A stretch of 32,583 nt of DNA from positions 1 to 32,583 of the forward strand of contig CALBAK010000078.1 of NCBI GenBank assembly GCA_937926445.1, given 5' to 3'. How positions within the stretch are numbered: the stretch's first letter is position 1; each line of letters starts with the position of its first letter. Made by a program: the position numbers and the translations under genes. This document shows, piece after piece, positions 29,835 to 32,583 of the stretch. The DNA is from an uncultured Alphaproteobacteria bacterium (GTDB taxonomy: Bacteria; Pseudomonadota; Alphaproteobacteria; Geminicoccales; Geminicoccaceae). The notes beneath the pieces were generated by a model, which did no database searches, was not told where the DNA came from, and saw only the letters and a program-made list of their open reading frames with translations.

Positions 29835-30994
29835 CGACACTCGCGTGCCCACGAAACGACCTTCGTGTGGGCGGGAGCACCCGTCCGCGGATCGCCGCCG
29901 CTGCGGTCGTCCATCGACCTCTCGGCAAACAGCCGCGGCTTCGCCCGGAGCCGAGCGAAGCGGCAGGAGAACGAGCCCCTACCGCACGAAAGCCTCATCG
30001 TCGATCGGGCGGTTCGCGTTGCGTTCCGCGCGAAGTACCTCCTCGCTCGCGAGTCGACCCTCGGTTGCCGCGCCGCGAGGGAAGACCTCGGGGGTTGCCG
30101 GTGCAGAGCGCAGGTTCCCGCGCCGCGGCCAAAGGCGTCCGCGATCGGTCGGGCCGTGGGCCCGGTGGGTCGAACGCGGGCCCCGGGGCGCGAGGGAGTC
30201 CCGCCCGGACCAGCGCGGCCCGTTTTCGCCCTGGCCGTTCGTCACCGAGGCTCGCGGGGGAGCCCCGACGAGGCCTCGTATCCGAGCCCGAAGCGAGCGA
30301 TATGGGCCTCCACCCGGGCGACCCGAGCCCCGCGGGTACGGCGGGTTTCTGCCGGAGCCGCTCCTTGGTGCGGTGGGCGGTCCCGGACCGCAATCTTCTC
30401 GGACCGACCGGCCCGTGACGATCAGAAGCGCTCGTCGCGCCGCGGAGCGAACGGGTCCCGGCGTGGCGTTACCGGCTCGCTTCGAGCTTCCACGACGATC
30501 GCGCCGTCCGCCCGAGGCGGCGCGACCGCCCTCGCTACGCCTCGGAGCCGCCGACGAGCCGGCAGCGGACCATCGCAGGCGATCGCGGGGCGATTCCCGG
30601 GGCGCGATCGCGGAGCTCGCCGGTCCCGGCATCGCAACGAGCGCGGCTCGCGCACGGACGTCGGGCCGTACCGTGCACCGGGTCGCGGCGGCCGTCCCGC
30701 CGGGCGAGCCGGACACGGAGCGACGACGCGGCTCGCCGGCCCGTGTTCGACCGCTCCGGGTGCCAGCCGGGGCGAACCCAGTACGCACCGTCGCCCCGAC
30801 GGCAGCGAAGGGACGGCGGGGGCCGCTCGCGAGCGAGCGGAGCCGCACTCTTCTCGACCGCCGGGGTTTCGCCACGCGCCGCGACCTCGGCCGATGAGCC
30901 GGCCGACCGCACCTTTCCCCAGACGGCGGCGCTCGCACCCCGCCACGGGGAGGTCCGGCCCCGAGCCGAGCGCGGCGACGGGGCCCGGGCACGC

Positions 30995-32272
30995 TCAGGC
31001 CGCCATCGCGCCGGTCGCCGGGCCCGGCGCGGCGAGGGCCGGCAGGCAGCCGTCGCCCGCCATGTAGTCGAAGCCGGCGCGCCGCGCGGCCTCGGCGAGC
31101 CCGACCCGGTTGACCCGCACGAGGAGACTGCGGAGCCCGGCCTCGCTGCAGGCCCGAGCCGTGGCGGCGAGCCGTTCGCTTTGCCCGCGAGCGGCCTCGT
31201 CGAGCCCCGAGGCTTCGAAAGAGACGACCTTCACACCCGCCCGGGCGAATGTCCGCAAAGGCCCGGGCTCCGCCGCGGCCTCGAGCGGCAGGCGCAGGAT
31301 CGGCACCGCGGCGAGCTCGGCAAGGAGATCGAGCGTGCTCTCGAGGGCCGTCCCGTGCTGCCGCGGATCGTGGTCGACGAGCTCGATGCCGAGCCGGCGC
31401 AGGGGCGCGGGCCCCAGCGCCTCGAGCCGCGCGCGCCAAGGCCGCCGCCAGGCCGGTGTGCCGAGCGTCGCATGATGCACCGGCAGGACGAGGAGCGCAC
31501 GCGCCGAGCGCAGCCCCGGCCCCCCGAGCTCGCTCGCCACCCGCTCCGCGAGCCAGCGGTCGAGCGCCGCCGCGAACGCGCCGGTCGACGCTTCCGGGCA
31601 GACGATCTCGGGCGGCGCCCAACCACCCCCCGGCAACGGCAGCCGGGCGAAGACGCGATAGGCCACGATCGCGGCGAGCTTCAGGCTCAGGATCGGCCGG
31701 TAGCGGGCCACGAGCTCGCTCGCCCGGGCGGCGAAGGCATCTGCCTCGACCGCCTCGAGGCGACCGCGCGCGCGCTCCATCCGCTCGCGCAGCGCACCGA
31801 GCCCGACGATGCCGCGCAATCCCTCCTCGAGGTCGAAGGGCAGGACCCGCACGCCGACCGCGGCCGAGGCCGACGCGCTGCCGAAGAGCCGCTCGCCCGC
31901 GAGGGCTGCGAGCTCCTCGCCGCGCAGCCGCAGCGCCGCCGGCTCGCCCTCCAGGACGAAGACCCACACGGTGGTCTCGTCGGCCACGAGATAGAGCTCC
32001 TCCTCGTCGAGCTCGTGGGCGAGGGCACCTTCGACGATCGCCAGCACCTTGCCGCGCCGCTCCGGCCAGCGGCCGGCGAAGCGCGCGCGAACCGGCCGCA
32101 GATCGAGCAGGATCAGCCCGCCGGCGCGGGAGCCGATCTCCCGCAGGAACACGCGCCGGAACCGCTCGAGCCGGTCGGCGAGCTCGCCCGGCCGGCGCGG
32201 ATCCAGGCCCGCGCGCGTGCGCGGTGGCCAGAGCCCGAGTGCGGTGCCCTCCTCGATCGCCACGAAATCCAT
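30995..32272 (-). CDS. Degenerate EAL-like protein (probably no phosphodiesterase activity)
   Basis: A 425-residue cytoplasmic protein without membrane helices. The C-terminal half resembles an EAL domain: YRPILSLKLAAIVAYRVFARL (191-211) mirrors the usual FQPIVDLxTGxIxGYEALLR, with the EAL glutamate replaced by Arg206. FARAGVKVVSFEASGLDEAA and AGFDYMAGDGCLPAL (about 399-413) match the end of the barrel. The metal-binding E, N and D residues of active cyclic-di-GMP phosphodiesterases are not evident, so it may only bind a ligand or partner. Residues 30-150 (VLAIVEGALAHELDEEELYL) might be a decayed GGDEF-like or other sensory domain. The start is ATG with GAGGA about 6 nt upstream. A possible CtrA box lies about 86 bp before it. 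The family call is moderate. Confidence 0.6.
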   Translation of the reverse strand: MDFVAIEEGTALGLWPPRTRAGLDPRRPGELADRLERFRRVFLREIGSRAGGLILLDLRPVRARFAGRWPERRGKVLAIVEGALAHELDEEELYLVADETTVWVFVLEGEPAALRLRGEELAALAGERLFGSASASAAVGVRVLPFDLEEGLRGIVGLGALRERMERARGRLEAVEADAFAARASELVARYRPILSLKLAAIVAYRVFARLPLPGGGWAPPEIVCPEASTGAFAAALDRWLAERVASELGGPGLRSARALLVLPVHHATLGTPAWRRPWRARLEALGPAPLRRLGIELVDHDPRQHGTALESTLDLLAELAAVPILRLPLEAAAEPGPLRTFARAGVKVVSFEASGLDEAARGQSERLAATARACSEAGLRSLLVRVNRVGLAEAARRAGFDYMAGDGCLPALAAPGPATGAMAA

Positions 32273-32357
32273 GACCCGTCCTCGCCCGCTCGCCGGCCGG
32301 AAGCGCCTCCGGCGTACCCCGGCCGCGCGACGACGAGACGCAGCCTACCGCGCGAGG

Positions 32358-32373
32358 GTTGACGAAGGGTTAA
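32358..32373 (-). promoter_or_regulatory. Candidate CtrA-binding box
   Basis: On the minus strand the sequence reads TTAA-CCCTTCG-TCAAC, one mismatch from the alphaproteobacterial CtrA consensus TTAA-N7-TTAAC. It lies about 86 bp upstream of the EAL-like gene, between it and the divergent cysQ-like gene. TTAA is rare in this GC-rich window. Confidence 0.35.
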
Positions 32374-32471
32374 CGCCGCACGCTCGGCTCGGCGTCTTCC
32401 GCTCCGGGCGGCGATGCGGCATCTAGCGCTGCGACGCCGCGCCGAGCGGCGCCTCGGCCGTGAGCCCGCCC

Positions 32472-32583
32472 ATGCCCGATCCCGACCGGCTGCTGCCCGA
32501 GCTCCTGCGGCTCGTCGAGCGCACCGCCGCTCTCGTCCGCGAGCACTATGCCGGGCCGATCGAGGCCGCGGCCAAGGCCGACC
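32472..32583 (+). CDS. cysQ: Probable 3'(2'),5'-bisphosphate nucleotidase CysQ (N-terminal fragment)
   Basis: Only the first 37 codons are visible before the right edge. MPDPDRLLPELLRLVERTAA followed by LVREHYAGPIEAAAKAD resembles the first helix of inositol-monophosphatase-fold CysQ proteins, where a lysine and Asp/Asn lead into the SPVTEAD segment (outside the window). CysQ removes the 3'-phosphate from PAP, a by-product of sulfate assimilation. An in-frame GTG at 32460 is an alternative start; no good ribosome-binding site is seen for either. Because the diagnostic metal-binding motifs are missing, another family member such as an inositol monophosphatase is possible. Confidence 0.55.
   Translation, partial: MPDPDRLLPELLRLVERTAALVREHYAGPIEAAAKAD

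Larger units (their letters stand above)
28746..30994. other. Gene-poor, very GC-rich block of about 2.2 kb
   Basis: No reading frame here resembles a known family. Long open frames exist on both strands, but they translate to Arg/Pro/Gly/Ser-rich sequence. In a hand count over 29041-29700, A+T at the three phases was about 24, 23 and 30%, whereas neighbouring genes have almost none at third positions. So the block is most likely non-coding, at about 74% GC in the sample, which is unusual because intergenic DNA is normally more AT-rich than genes. It contains many dyads, for example 28929-28949, 29041-29067, 29116-29168, 29654-29671, 29762-29834, 29847-29872, 30150-30164, 30377-30391 and 30579-30611. 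I see no tRNA, RNase P RNA, tmRNA, SRP RNA, IS end or CRISPR repeat. Confidence 0.6.

Noticed and set aside
28909-30897. 662-codon plus-strand frame in the gene-free block as a large novel protein
   Set aside because: No codon-phase bias in the sampled part, Arg/Ser/Pro/Gly-rich translation, no domain-like motif, and other frames are equally open.
28746-30994. CRISPR array, IS element or integron in the gene-free block
   Set aside because: No regular direct repeats, no transposase or integrase motif, no terminal inverted repeats and no target duplication seen.
29979-31967. 662-codon minus-strand frame ending in the gene-free block
   Set aside because: Its upstream half is a wrong-frame shadow of the EAL-like gene and the rest shows no protein character.

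Overview
The window is a GC-rich stretch (roughly 65-75% GC) of a bacterial chromosome, most probably from an alphaproteobacterium. Four things point there: an F1-only ATP synthase operon atpH-A-G-D-C without the Fo genes; a PopZ-type polar organiser beside tolC and valS; a MIP18-Mrp / hflK-hflC / DUF2065 / degP block next to serB and miaA; and a porin with a Rhodospirillales-like sequence. The genus cannot be named from sequence alone.

Layout. 1-6297 (minus strand): pcm-like methyltransferase, tolC, popZ, a HerA-like ATPase and valS (cut by the window edge), all co-directional. 6427-7400 (plus): a promoter, tRNA-Cys(GCA), tRNA-Asn(GTT) and, 28 nt further on, a CobB-type sirtuin. 7492-12488 (plus): the F1 ATP synthase operon. 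12503-14268 (minus): a frameshifted GNAT acetyltransferase and mrp. 14376-18321 (plus): hflK, hflC, a DUF2065 protein and degP, a membrane-proteostasis group. 18364-20383 (minus): serB and a Leu/Phe/Val-type amino-acid dehydrogenase with a frameshifted C-terminus. 20443-21459 (plus): miaA, ending in a hairpin shared with the convergent ilvD (21472-23196, minus). 23270-24866 (plus): a cation-efflux protein overlapping a YihY/BrkB membrane protein. 24785-25912 (minus): a porin with both ends disturbed. 26196-28085 (plus): metallophosphoesterase, RidA and a flavodoxin-fold oxidoreductase broken by an 11-bp tandem duplication. 28239-28745 (minus): a secreted thermonuclease. 28746-30994: about 2.2 kb without a convincing gene. 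30995-32272 (minus): a degenerate EAL-like protein. 32472 to the end (plus): start of a probable cysQ.

Most of the window is core housekeeping: energy, translation, proteostasis, and serine and branched-chain amino-acid metabolism. I do not see a defence system, CRISPR array, prophage or intact mobile element. The unusual parts are a cluster of four damaged genes, each readable except for one or two small lesions; a large, very GC-rich gene-free block with many dyads but no codon periodicity; a perfect inverted repeat filling the spacer of the tRNA promoter; and a terminator-like hairpin whose stem contains the stop codons of two converging genes.
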